Origin: CAYLXN01 sp964388235
Lineage (GTDB): Bacteria > Patescibacteriota > Saccharimonadia > Saccharimonadales > Saccharimonadaceae
Reading direction: 5' to 3'
Assembly: GCA_964388235.1 (NCBI GenBank)
Contig: CAYLXN010000015.1
Location: 1 to 15,172, forward strand
DNA: 15,172 bases
The translations under genes and the position numbers were made by a program. Under the pieces are notes generated by a model. That model was not told where the DNA came from and did no database searches. It saw nothing but the letters and a program-made list of their open reading frames with translations. Positions 7,299 to 15,172 of the stretch are shown here, piece after piece (the stretch's first letter is position 1; each line of letters starts with the position of its first letter).

Positions 7299-8306
7299 CT
7301 AAAATTGAGTGATCAAACTAAAACCAACTTGCCGATAAATATATTCTTGGAGCTTTCTAAAATAGGCACTTTCCAGCCAGCAAATTAAGCTTATAATTAA
7401 TGTTGTTAAAAATACAGCGACGACAATATTTATTCTGCTTCGCAAAACCTCGATTTTGATTAACGGCCTCAGTAAAAATCCATGCAGCAAGTAAATCAGT
7501 AGTGTTTTTTGGCCAAGTTTAGTCAAAATTCCCCAAGATCGATTGGGTAATTGGCTCAAAAATACAAAAATCGCCCCTGCTGCCACCGAAAGCCAAGCCG
7601 CACGGAATTTAATACCACAACCAGAAATTAAGTACGAGCTAGCGCCGTACATGCAAGTTACCGACCCACGGTAGAAACCAATAATATAAACAATCAGTCC
7701 AACAATCGTTAAGCCAATCACCAAAATTAAAAAGTTATTAGTCTTTAATTTTTGCCAAATATTCGACAATAATTGGTAATGAGCTTGATAATAACCAGCT
7801 AGAAAAAACGGCAACAACGTCACTACTCTTGCTAAACTAAACTTATAACCAACATTTGAGCTATAGCCAATCAACAAACTCAACACCACCGCCACACCCA
7901 ACCAAATTAACTGGCGATCAATTTGGTTTTCGTCAAAAATTGGGATTAATATTGTCCAAATTATTTTAGCCAACAAAAACCACATAATCCAATACGGCGT
8001 CGTTAACAAACCACCAAACACATTAATTTTTAACACCAGAAAAACAAACACTGAATACAAAATCTGAAAAATAATATATATTCGCAAGTCAGTTTTTAGT
8101 TTGTCAAATCGATTTTTAGCAAAATAACCAGTTATAAATACAAACGCTGGCATGTGAAATAAATAGATAGTTTTATAAACGGCTAGATTAATTGGCGTAT
8201 CTAATTTTAACTCTAAAACATGCCCCAAAACGACTAAGATTATCAGAATCGCTTTAAAATTGTCGAGTCGAAAATCACGCTGTTTTAGTGGCTTGGTTTT
8301 TGTCAT
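7299..8306 (-). CDS. Membrane acyltransferase (acyltransferase_3, fucose 4-O-acetylase-like), 335 aa
   Basis: A polytopic membrane enzyme of the acyltransferase_3 family, closest in look to the COG3594 (fucose 4-O-acetylase-like) branch. Such enzymes move an acetyl or other acyl group onto sugars of envelope glycans. Evidence is the N-terminal RDFRLDN followed by a first membrane helix ending in LGH (H29), the segment FHMPAFVFITGY (50-61) typical of this branch, and about ten hydrophobic segments over 335 residues, the normal length. Its ATG shares one base with the stop of the FMN reductase gene (TAATG), there is no clear SD of its own, and translation is probably coupled. It ends in TAG, the only non-TAA stop among these genes. 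The acceptor sugar cannot be read from the sequence. Confidence 0.85.
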   Translation of the reverse strand: MTKTKPLKQRDFRLDNFKAILIILVVLGHVLELKLDTPINLAVYKTIYLFHMPAFVFITGYFAKNRFDKLKTDLRIYIIFQILYSVFVFLVLKINVFGGLLTTPYWIMWFLLAKIIWTILIPIFDENQIDRQLIWLGVAVVLSLLIGYSSNVGYKFSLARVVTLLPFFLAGYYQAHYQLLSNIWQKLKTNNFLILVIGLTIVGLIVYIIGFYRGSVTCMYGASSYLISGCGIKFRAAWLSVAAGAIFVFLSQLPNRSWGILTKLGQKTLLIYLLHGFLLRPLIKIEVLRSRINIVVAVFLTTLIISLICWLESAYFRKLQEYIYRQVGFSLITQF

Positions 8307-8851
8307 TAAACTAGCAACTTATCTTCAAGTGCATCGAGCATAACTTTTATTTTTTCAGTTACTGTTTTAGTATCTTTATCCGTTCCATCAGTCATAATTT
8401 CCTGCTCAAAGGTCAGTACTGCATGCGGCGTAATGTGATTAGCGTCAACTCGTTTTAAAATTTCTACCAAATGAATACGGGCTCGTTCAGCGCCACCCCA
8501 GCCATAACCAACCACTGCTACTGGTTTTTTATTCCATTGATGATATAACCAGTCGATAGCATTTTTTTGCGCTGGCGCCAAACTAGAATTATATTCTGGA
8601 GTTAACATAATCACTCCATCGGCTTCTCGAACTAGCTGCTGCCAGTGCAAAACCGATTCGTATTTAGGTTTAAAATCATCACTAGATGGTACTTCTGGAC
8701 TATCAATCAGTGGTAAATTCAACATCTTCAAGTCCACCACCTCAGTCATTAATTCTGATCGCCCAACTAATTCTGCCTGCACTAAACCAACCACCCCATC
8801 GGCCGCTCGGACTTGACGCACACTATCAATTACGATTAATACTTTTTTCAC
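8306..8851 (-). CDS. NAD(P)H-dependent FMN reductase, flavodoxin-like fold, 181 aa
   Basis: A soluble cytoplasmic flavoprotein of the FMN_red (NADPH-dependent FMN reductase) family, which uses NAD(P)H to reduce flavin, quinones, azo compounds or metals. An N-terminal beta strand (VLIVIDS, 4-10) leads into the phosphate-binding loop region. The conserved flavin-contact segment TPEYN-x5-P-x2-K-N-A-I-D-W lies at 84-101, and GYGWGG at 115-120 is the second flavin loop. Length is typical. The start is GTG at 8851, supported by AGGAAGGG about five bases upstream. It lies 20 bases after the CmpB-family gene and overlaps the acyltransferase gene by one base, so the three form one operon. The substrate is unknown; a redox role linked to the two membrane proteins is only suggested by position. 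Confidence 0.9.
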   Translation of the reverse strand: MKKVLIVIDSVRQVRAADGVVGLVQAELVGRSELMTEVVDLKMLNLPLIDSPEVPSSDDFKPKYESVLHWQQLVREADGVIMLTPEYNSSLAPAQKNAIDWLYHQWNKKPVAVVGYGWGGAERARIHLVEILKRVDANHITPHAVLTFEQEIMTDGTDKDTKTVTEKIKVMLDALEDKLLV

Positions 8852-8871
8852 ACCTTCCCTTCCTCTGATTA

Positions 8872-9528
8872 TTATCTCACCATACGCATATTTGGATAAA
8901 CTTTCTGCATCCTATCGTCATGAAAATGCCGATCGATAAAAGTCTCTCGATACTCAAGACCGCTACTGGTTCGCAAATGCCACCGATAAACCGCTGCCGC
9001 CGAAAACGTCATGTTAAAAATCATAAAAACCAGTGTCAAATTTGTCAGCCAAGATAATTTTTGAAGCTTGGTTTCGCTAAATAATTTAATGATTTTTGGC
9101 AAAAATAATTTGATATAAACCGTACCAAGTGCACCCCAATAAAACATCAACTGAGATGATGTTCGACCAGCAATGTGCGACGACATCCATGAATAATCCC
9201 ACGACACTGTGCCAAAAACCAGCTCTTGCAACCAGCTTAAAATAAACTCAATTACGCCGCCTAGTCCAGCTCCAAGCAGCCAAAGCGAAAACCAATTACG
9301 GACATCTCGCAATAAAAAAGTAAAGCCAACTAAACCAACACCATAGGCTACATTAAACGTCCCAAAGACTAACCCACTGCGACTTTCCATCGGTAATTTT
9401 TCTACCAAAATTACCGAATATTCCAGCATCACTCCCAAAAAACAGCCGATCACAAACAACCAAAACCACTCAACCCAACTCCATTTTCTAGTGCCAAGTT
9501 CAGTCACAGATTTTCCCTTTTTTACCAT
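8872..9528 (-). CDS. CmpB-family (putative ABC transporter permease) membrane protein, 218 aa
   Basis: An integral membrane protein of the ABC_trans_CmpB family. Databases label these putative ABC transporter permeases, although no ATPase partner is present here. Features are FGTFNVAYG (55-63), E94-x4-SW…E102…FG…WDYS (110-113), GR at 121-122 and an aromatic-rich helix FYWG (129-132). About five membrane segments lie at 19-41, 55-73, 80-101, 126-145 and 160-181, and a basic tail follows. The ATG at 9528 has no SD and coincides with the predicted transcription start. An in-frame GTG at 9507 (codon 8) has a good AAAGGGA SD and may be the real start, giving 211 residues. It is the first gene of the operon with the FMN reductase and acyltransferase. 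The transport substrate is unknown. Confidence 0.8.
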   Translation of the reverse strand: MVKKGKSVTELGTRKWSWVEWFWLFVIGCFLGVMLEYSVILVEKLPMESRSGLVFGTFNVAYGVGLVGFTFLLRDVRNWFSLWLLGAGLGGVIEFILSWLQELVFGTVSWDYSWMSSHIAGRTSSQLMFYWGALGTVYIKLFLPKIIKLFSETKLQKLSWLTNLTLVFMIFNMTFSAAAVYRWHLRTSSGLEYRETFIDRHFHDDRMQKVYPNMRMVR

Positions 9529-9534
9529 GAGCTT

Positions 9535-9543
9535 ATTATACCA
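9535..9543 (-). promoter_or_regulatory. Extended -10 promoter of the CmpB-reductase-acyltransferase operon
   Basis: On the minus strand TGGTATAAT is a consensus extended -10. Only six bases separate it from the ATG at 9528, so transcription would begin at or next to that codon. Confidence 0.6.
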
Positions 9544-9651
9544 GTTAATAACTAAAACCTTAACTCAATGCATAAAAAATTACTAATTAAGTTTTAAACT
9601 TCACTAAACGAAACCATCACCTACTTATGGCTTTATAGATAAATAATCGAC

Positions 9652-11943
9652 TTAATACAAATCACTCTCTCTAATGCCACGATTGTAAGCAGGATTTGAG
9701 TCAAAATTAGTTCTTAAATACAACACACCATTGACGGTAGCTCGATCTGAGAAGTAAATTCTCTGATCCTTATACAACCAACCGCCAGTGCTTTTCAGGG
9801 TTGATAAGTTTGTTTTTCTTATAGTTCGTTTTAGTCTCATATAGCGTGGCTTGATCATTTTACTATACTTTGGTACTTCACCTAAAAGATTATAAGGAAT
9901 ACTAGAATAACTACCTTGAGAGGTTTCATATCTTGAACGAAGATAAAACACGCCATCATAAGTAGCCGAAGTATTAAAACTAATGATCCTTTCTGAATAC
10001 AGGTTCTCTCCAACCTTCAACCCTGATAAAATATTCACTTTTTGAGTTGTGGTTTTGAGCCACATATCGCGGGGCTTAGTCATTGCAGCAAACCGAGGCA
10101 ACTCATTCAGTGTGGACATCAAGATACCCTTCTCAGCCCCTACGCTCCGGTCATATTTAGTCCGCAAATAAGTCTTACCATCGACTTCAATCTTATCCAC
10201 AAAATTAATTATCCGTCCCTTAGCCAATACAACTTCGATTTCCTGACCTGTCGTCAAATCAACTTTTCGCGTTGGGGTTTTAACTACCATATTCCGAGGT
10301 GAGATCATCGGTACGAAGTTTAATGGCTTAATAGTACTTTCTGGTTGCAAAGTTTTTGAAGCATTAACTCGTCCGTAACCATATTCTTTAGTAAAGCTTG
10401 CTCCATTCATAGCCGACACTTTGTCAGCGCGCTCTCTAATTAAATCTCGAGCCTTGTCCGGAGTCAAATCAGGCTGAGTTGCTTTTAATAGAGATGCCAA
10501 TCCAGAAATGTGGGGCGTCGCAAATGAAGTGCCGCTGCCCACGCCCAGCGTTGAATTATACTGAGTGGTTGGCGCTAACAAAATTGGCATTGATTGTCCT
10601 GGCGCCACTACATCTAACTCACTGCCAAAATTCGAAAAACTAGCTCGTTTGTCATTACTATCAGAAGCTCCTACAGCTATAGTGTATTGAGAATTAGCAG
10701 GATAACAAACTTTGTCCAGTCCACCATTGCCAGCCGCAGCAACCACGACCACACCAGCTTCATAAGCCGCTTTAATTGATTCATTGACTAATGGATCAAT
10801 ATTAGAACAACCGCCTCCGTAAAAAGTTGCCAAGCTAAGATTAATTACGTCAGCTCCCATTTTAACAGCATAATCGATCGACGATGAAATAGATACTGAA
10901 TCACCATAGCCATAGCCATCCAAAGCCCGAATTGGAAGAATTTTTGCCTGCCAATCAAGCCCAGCCACACTAGTATGATTATTTGTTGATGCCGCGGCTA
11001 CGCCTGCCACAGATGTACCATGAGAAGTAAAACAAGCCCCTTCGTAAGCGTTACAGGAATTATTGTAATGATTTTTATTGAGAATTTTTGGATCATTTGG
11101 ATTATCACAAGAATATGGCTGCGGATCATTGTCCTGAGCCACGTAACCTGAATGGCTTGGTGAATTATAAGTTGAATTGTTACTGAAATTTGGACAGTTT
11201 TCCTCTCCACGATGTCCACCCATAAAATCCCAACCATTGACGTCATCAATCAAGCCGTTATTATCGTCGTCGAGATTGTTGCAAGCTTTATCGAGAGTTA
11301 AACCACGAGAGGTACAATTGGGCGCCGAGCCTTCAGCTTCTGTCGAACCAGTTTCGCCAGTATTAATTTTGATTTTAGAAGCTGGAATATCCGGCTGGAC
11401 GCAAGGATTTTCGGCCGTACATTCAGTTGAGCCAGGCCAAAATTGAGACCATAAAACACCACTATCAACTACAGCAATTGTTGACTGTTCCGAACCAGTC
11501 GTCACATCCCAAGCGCCAGTGGCCGAAATTTTGTTCAAGTTCCACTGAGAATTATCGGTAAATTTTGGATCATTGGGAATAGCTGCCGCCTGGTAAAGCC
11601 TGTTTTCATACACACTAATATCATTATTCGACCCACCCTCACCTAAAGCTTTAGCTGTATGTGGTTCATCTGTAGTAAATAAAGTCTTGTGCTGATCAAT
11701 CTTAGTTTGACTCTTAAGAACGCTTTTCTTCTGGGTAATCACCTCCTTAGCAGCTTTTTCAGATCGCGCCACAATCACATAAGCTCCACGCTTATTTTTT
11801 AACTCGGTTGATGGTGCTGGTTGACTAGTTGACACACCCAAAGTTATATTTGAATTTAGAGCCACAACACAGAATAAGCCAATCATGAGACCGATAATTA
11901 AGTTAGTTTTGTTGATTATTTTTTTGTGTTTTAATTTTTTCAT
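9652..11943 (-). CDS. Secreted or anchored S8 subtilisin-like serine protease with three C-terminal SH3-like repeats, 763 aa
   Basis: An extracytoplasmic subtilase. A basic N-terminus and hydrophobic helix (about 15-36) form a signal peptide or anchor. An I9-like propeptide follows (about 53-118). The catalytic residues are visible: D160 (AVVDSG), H308 (SHGTSVAG), oxyanion N406 (AAAGNGG) and S473 (GTSFATPHISG), so the enzyme should be active. Between D160 and H308 is a long insertion carrying eight Cys and an acidic DDDNNGLIDD stretch (225-234) that probably binds calcium and leads into NGWDF. Residues 541-763 hold three repeats of about 75 residues (…PR-x-M-x-LK…YLR…), SH3-like in pattern and probably binding cell wall. 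The start ATG at 11943 lacks a clear SD. It lies 3' of the Cna_B gene, past that gene's terminator. Substrates are unknown; neighbouring surface proteins are candidates. Confidence 0.93.
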   Translation of the reverse strand: MKKLKHKKIINKTNLIIGLMIGLFCVVALNSNITLGVSTSQPAPSTELKNKRGAYVIVARSEKAAKEVITQKKSVLKSQTKIDQHKTLFTTDEPHTAKALGEGGSNNDISVYENRLYQAAAIPNDPKFTDNSQWNLNKISATGAWDVTTGSEQSTIAVVDSGVLWSQFWPGSTECTAENPCVQPDIPASKIKINTGETGSTEAEGSAPNCTSRGLTLDKACNNLDDDNNGLIDDVNGWDFMGGHRGEENCPNFSNNSTYNSPSHSGYVAQDNDPQPYSCDNPNDPKILNKNHYNNSCNAYEGACFTSHGTSVAGVAAASTNNHTSVAGLDWQAKILPIRALDGYGYGDSVSISSSIDYAVKMGADVINLSLATFYGGGCSNIDPLVNESIKAAYEAGVVVVAAAGNGGLDKVCYPANSQYTIAVGASDSNDKRASFSNFGSELDVVAPGQSMPILLAPTTQYNSTLGVGSGTSFATPHISGLASLLKATQPDLTPDKARDLIRERADKVSAMNGASFTKEYGYGRVNASKTLQPESTIKPLNFVPMISPRNMVVKTPTRKVDLTTGQEIEVVLAKGRIINFVDKIEVDGKTYLRTKYDRSVGAEKGILMSTLNELPRFAAMTKPRDMWLKTTTQKVNILSGLKVGENLYSERIISFNTSATYDGVFYLRSRYETSQGSYSSIPYNLLGEVPKYSKMIKPRYMRLKRTIRKTNLSTLKSTGGWLYKDQRIYFSDRATVNGVLYLRTNFDSNPAYNRGIRESDLY

Positions 11944-11990
11944 ATATTTATATCTTAAAACTTTTTAACCAAGATTGCAACCATCTTCAT

Positions 11991-12024
11991 AAAAAATTGA
12001 CCCAGCGCCTAAACACTGGGTCAA
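11991..12024 (-). terminator. Strong rho-independent terminator of the Cna_B-repeat gene
   Basis: An 11-bp stem (11997-12007 with 12014-12024, one G-T wobble) encloses a six-base loop. On the minus strand six Ts follow directly. It separates the Cna_B gene from the protease gene. Confidence 0.9.
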
Positions 12025-12040
12025 AAATTATTAGCGATTA

Positions 12041-15000
12041 TTATAAACTAGTGATCGTTTTTAGATTTCGTCGACCAAACGCCGCCAACAACACCGCCAC
12101 CACAAATAGCAACGGATTAATTATTGATCCTACGCCAGTATCTGGTGCTACCGATTTAGTAACCGGCTGCTTCTTAGCAAGAGTAATCGCAGTGTTTTTC
12201 TTTGGAATTGCACCGCCACCTTGACCAGGCTGAAACCAAGTATTAGTAATCAGGAATCCATCTTCAAGCGTGCCTGAGATTGAGCTGTGATAGCTGCTCA
12301 ATTTAGTTTTTTCTTCAACCGTAAAGTCGTAGGCTACACCAAACTCATCAGTCAATTCAACATCACGCCAGACAAATGTCCAGTTGTTGGTTTTATTAAG
12401 TGTTGCGACGTTAGTCCAAAATGATTCGCCATTACGCAGTAAATCAACTTCAATTTCTGGATGATCAGCGAAGCGATCAACCCACTTTTTAGTCACGGTA
12501 ATATCAGCCGTTGGAATTTCATAAGTATTGATGATATCAAAACTAATTGAACCATCCTCTTTTTCAAACTCCCTAATATTTGGAGTGAAATTATCAACTT
12601 TTTCTTCTTCAACTGAATAATTATACAGATTGCCTTCGATATCGGTTTGATCCACCGTCCAGCTGTGCGACAACTTGTCGGCCGTCAGCTCAACTGAATC
12701 GATTTTTTCGCCATCACGAAGCAGGTTAATAGTAATAGTCTCGGGTCGCACTTGTTGTCCGCCCTCCCAAGATTTATCAACCGTAAGCTCAATCTTTGGT
12801 GATTGGTAAGTGTTAGTCACCACCAACCCAACTTCTTGTTTAGTCCACGGTGCCAAAACATTCAGCTCTTTGACAGTGTAAGTGTAAGGATTGCCGCCGT
12901 GATCATTAACCGCCAAATCATGCCAAGTATAGCTAGTCGAATTTTCACCAATCGGCGTTTCAATCTCGACTAGATCGCCAAGCTGCTCGTCGTTGCGATA
13001 AAGTTGGAAAAACACCGTTGGCTTAATGATCGATGAGCCATTAACCCAATTCTTGGTCGCCGTGATATCAGTTCTTGGCGAGTCGTATTTATTGTTAATC
13101 GCAAAACTAATTGAACTGTCGTTATTGATAGTTTTATCAACTCTAGACTCGTAATTTTCGATTGCCAGTTCAGTGATTTGATAATCATAAACCTTACCAG
13201 TTGAGTCGGTTTTATCTAGTCCAACCCAAGTATGCTGCCAATCATTATCCACATTCAAAGTAATCTTTTCTTCAAAAGCTTCATCGCCTGCTCGAGTCAA
13301 GATAGCCGTAATTTCAGGCCAATCTTTTCCGCCGTCCCAGTTTTTATTAACCGAAATATCGATCGCTGGTGAAATATATTCATTTGTCACCACAAAGCCG
13401 TCAGCAACCGAGCCAATAATTTGTGTTTCAAAATTATCAACTTTTTCTTCTTCAATTGTATAAATATACTCATCACCATCAAAATTAGTTTTTGGAAGCT
13501 CATCCCAAACATGTTGCCAATTATTAGCTGCACTCAAAGTTGCCGTTTCTTCAAGTGGTTCATTATCGCGCAACAAGTTAACAGTTACTGATTCTGGTCG
13601 AACATTTTCACCATCAACCCAGCTCTTTTCAACTGCAATATCGATTTTTGGAATTTGATAAGTATTAATCACCGTCCAATTAGCATCATCATAGTCAACA
13701 GCGTAATTAGCATCCAAACCGACTTCCCGAACCTGATAAGTGTAAGGATTGCCAGCTTGATCGGTCGCCTGTTGATCAATCCAAGAGTGTTGCCAATTGT
13801 GAGTCATCACTTCAGCAGCAGTCAAACTAATTCTCGAGCCAGCTACAGGTAGTGGCGTTGGATTTTCTGCTGTAAATCGATGCAATTCTAGTTGAATCGT
13901 TGGGCGAAGCAAATTATTACCGCCATTCCAGGTCTTTTTACCAGTAATAATTGTCGTTGGCGAACGATAAGTATTGGTCACCAAACGATCGGCTTCATAA
14001 GTCGTGTCGTATGGAAATTCTGCCGTCCACTCGACTGGCTCACCGCTAGCAGTAACTTCTTTAATTGTAAAGATATACTCATTGCCGTCGATATCGGTTT
14101 CATCAACATTCTTCCACTCGTATTCCACGTTTGGATGAGCTAATTCAACTGATGTACCATGTGCGATTCCGTTTCGATAAAGCTGTAATTCAACAGTTGG
14201 TCGATCGCCTAAATCTTCACCGCCGACCCAAGCTTTCTTTCCAGTAATATTGATTTTCTTCGGAATGTATTTGTTAGTGACAACTAACACTCCACTATCC
14301 GTAGAATAAACTGGGGCTTCATAGCCAGCAACTGGCGCTTCAACAATCGTATATTTAACCAAGCTGCCGTCACGGTTGTGTTTTCGTAGACCAGCAAAGG
14401 TATGTTTCCAATCATTGCCAGCATTCAATTCAATCGAGTGGCTGGTAGCAGCTCCGTCAGCGTGCAAAGTCACGGTAGCGCTCGTGCCCGGCTTACCTGT
14501 CCATTGCTTTCTAACACTGACATCGGTTGTCTTTAGCTTGTTGGTTGCCAAAACCGCCACATCCGCACCAGCTTGAGATAAAGCGAACGTCGCCGGAACG
14601 ATGCTCACATCATACTGATCAAGAGACATAGCGTTGCCACCAGCGTCTTTGGCGCTAGTTTCTACAATCGAATAGTTACCAACTGGCATTGGATGGTAAA
14701 GAGTCTTCACTTCACCCAATTTGACAGAGTGAAATTCTTTAACGTTAGTTGGCAGAGTTAGTTCGAAAGTGAATTCACAATTTGCACAATCATCGCCGTC
14801 TAATTTCTTTTCGATTTTAACAAAAGTCGGGTCAACTTTTGGAACTGGGAAATTAGCAGTTTGACCGTCGTTGTAGGTTAAAGCAGCAATCTGATTAGCG
14901 TCATACCAACCGTCAACTAATTTGGTACCATCGAGCTGGATGCGATAAGTTTTCTCAGCTACAAAGAAGTCGCCTTCTTGAGTGAAGGTCGGGGTCCAGT

Positions 15001-15172
15001 TGATGGTTTTGCCACCGTTTTCAACGATAACCCCAGCACCCATCTGGTCAACTACATTAGCATCTTTAATAAAGTTAGAAATTTTACCAGCGATTTCATC
15101 AAAAATCTGCTGCAAATCAGCTGGGTTGGCTGTGTAGGCGTTGCCTGGTGAGGCTACAGCGTTCAGGACGCC
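12041..15172 (-). CDS. Cna_B-repeat surface protein with vWA-domain tail and C-terminal sorting-like signal (5' end beyond the window)
   Basis: The 3' part of a giant surface or pilin-like adhesin. The frame is open to the window edge, 19 codons beyond the TTG at 15115, so that TTG is not the start. Residues below count from it. AYTANPADLQQIFDEIAGKI, spanning that TTG, matches the last helix of a vWA domain. A prealbumin-like domain with the only two Cys (C110, C113) follows at about 95-195. Eight Cna_B domains start near 197, 287, 387, 489, 584, 680, 773 and 869. Each has K-x-W in the first strand, [IV]-x-E in the middle and N-x-[YW] in the last strand, the Lys-Glu-Asn set for isopeptide bonds. 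A linker and APDTGVG (990-996), a hydrophobic stretch and RR end the protein. Similar proteins are wall-anchored stalks. Ligand unknown. The family call is firm; the anchoring mode is inferred. Confidence 0.92.
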   Translation of the reverse strand, partial: GVLNAVASPGNAYTANPADLQQIFDEIAGKISNFIKDANVVDQMGAGVIVENGGKTINWTPTFTQEGDFFVAEKTYRIQLDGTKLVDGWYDANQIAALTYNDGQTANFPVPKVDPTFVKIEKKLDGDDCANCEFTFELTLPTNVKEFHSVKLGEVKTLYHPMPVGNYSIVETSAKDAGGNAMSLDQYDVSIVPATFALSQAGADVAVLATNKLKTTDVSVRKQWTGKPGTSATVTLHADGAATSHSIELNAGNDWKHTFAGLRKHNRDGSLVKYTIVEAPVAGYEAPVYSTDSGVLVVTNKYIPKKINITGKKAWVGGEDLGDRPTVELQLYRNGIAHGTSVELAHPNVEYEWKNVDETDIDGNEYIFTIKEVTASGEPVEWTAEFPYDTTYEADRLVTNTYRSPTTIITGKKTWNGGNNLLRPTIQLELHRFTAENPTPLPVAGSRISLTAAEVMTHNWQHSWIDQQATDQAGNPYTYQVREVGLDANYAVDYDDANWTVINTYQIPKIDIAVEKSWVDGENVRPESVTVNLLRDNEPLEETATLSAANNWQHVWDELPKTNFDGDEYIYTIEEEKVDNFETQIIGSVADGFVVTNEYISPAIDISVNKNWDGGKDWPEITAILTRAGDEAFEEKITLNVDNDWQHTWVGLDKTDSTGKVYDYQITELAIENYESRVDKTINNDSSISFAINNKYDSPRTDITATKNWVNGSSIIKPTVFFQLYRNDEQLGDLVEIETPIGENSTSYTWHDLAVNDHGGNPYTYTVKELNVLAPWTKQEVGLVVTNTYQSPKIELTVDKSWEGGQQVRPETITINLLRDGEKIDSVELTADKLSHSWTVDQTDIEGNLYNYSVEEEKVDNFTPNIREFEKEDGSISFDIINTYEIPTADITVTKKWVDRFADHPEIEVDLLRNGESFWTNVATLNKTNNWTFVWRDVELTDEFGVAYDFTVEEKTKLSSYHSSISGTLEDGFLITNTWFQPGQGGGAIPKKNTAITLAKKQPVTKSVAPDTGVGSIINPLLFVVAVLLAAFGRRNLKTITSL

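Noticed and set aside
9588..9600. Hairpin AAGTTT-T-AAACTT as the terminator of the protease gene
   Set aside because: A one-base loop is impossible and the realistic stem is only about four AT pairs, so no convincing terminator is visible there.
11997..12224. 75-codon plus-strand open frame
   Set aside because: It overlaps the terminator and the C-terminal codons of the Cna_B gene on the other strand and has no SD.
12230..14530. DNA direct repeats or a CRISPR-like array on the right side
   Set aside because: The periodicity of about 280 bases reflects diverged Cna_B protein domains. There are no exact short repeats with unique spacers.
1..15172. Recoding of TGA as in some candidate phyla
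   Set aside because: No long gene has an in-frame TGA, and Trp is encoded by TGG. The absence of TGA stops in nine genes is too small a sample to argue from.

Overview
The window suggests a small-genome, Gram-positive-like or Patescibacteria (candidate phyla radiation) bacterium, with Saccharibacteria the best guess. The reasons are short gaps between genes, a short RRM RNA-binding protein, two very large wall- or membrane-anchored surface proteins, and a predicted secreted subtilase with repeats at its C-terminus. The standard code fits: Trp is TGG, and of nine genes with a visible stop eight use TAA, one TAG and none TGA. The lineage is inferred from gene content only. There is no rRNA, tRNA, mobile element or CRISPR array, and no stretch without a gene longer than about 180 bases.

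Layout. Left third, plus strand: a 1475-residue adhesin-like protein (two Big_3 Ig-like modules, alternating InlB-B-like repeats with close Cys pairs, C-terminal anchor) whose 5' end looks broken; then a 156-residue Cys-rich protein of unknown function behind an elaborate leader; then a 102-residue RRM protein whose Shine-Dalgarno (SD) sequence can be hidden in a hairpin. A strong bidirectional terminator closes this block. Middle, minus strand: a DUF1846/UPF0371 protein with its own promoter, preceded by a tight three-gene operon read CmpB-family membrane protein, then FMN reductase, then membrane O-acyltransferase. Right part, minus strand: an S8 subtilase with three C-terminal SH3-like repeats, then a very large Cna_B-repeat protein, cut by the window edge, that carries the tail of a probable vWA domain.

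How they fit together. The window is mostly a cell-envelope and surface locus. Two long surface stalks, one at each end, finish in similar sorting-like tails (SPNTGFG and APDTGVG, each followed by a hydrophobic stretch and basic residues), so one anchoring enzyme outside the window may serve both. The subtilase and the membrane acyltransferase could mature or modify envelope polymers. The most interesting regulatory structures are the dyad plus two competing hairpins ahead of the Cys-rich gene, and the SD-hiding hairpin ahead of the RRM gene. All functional links are inference from sequence and position.
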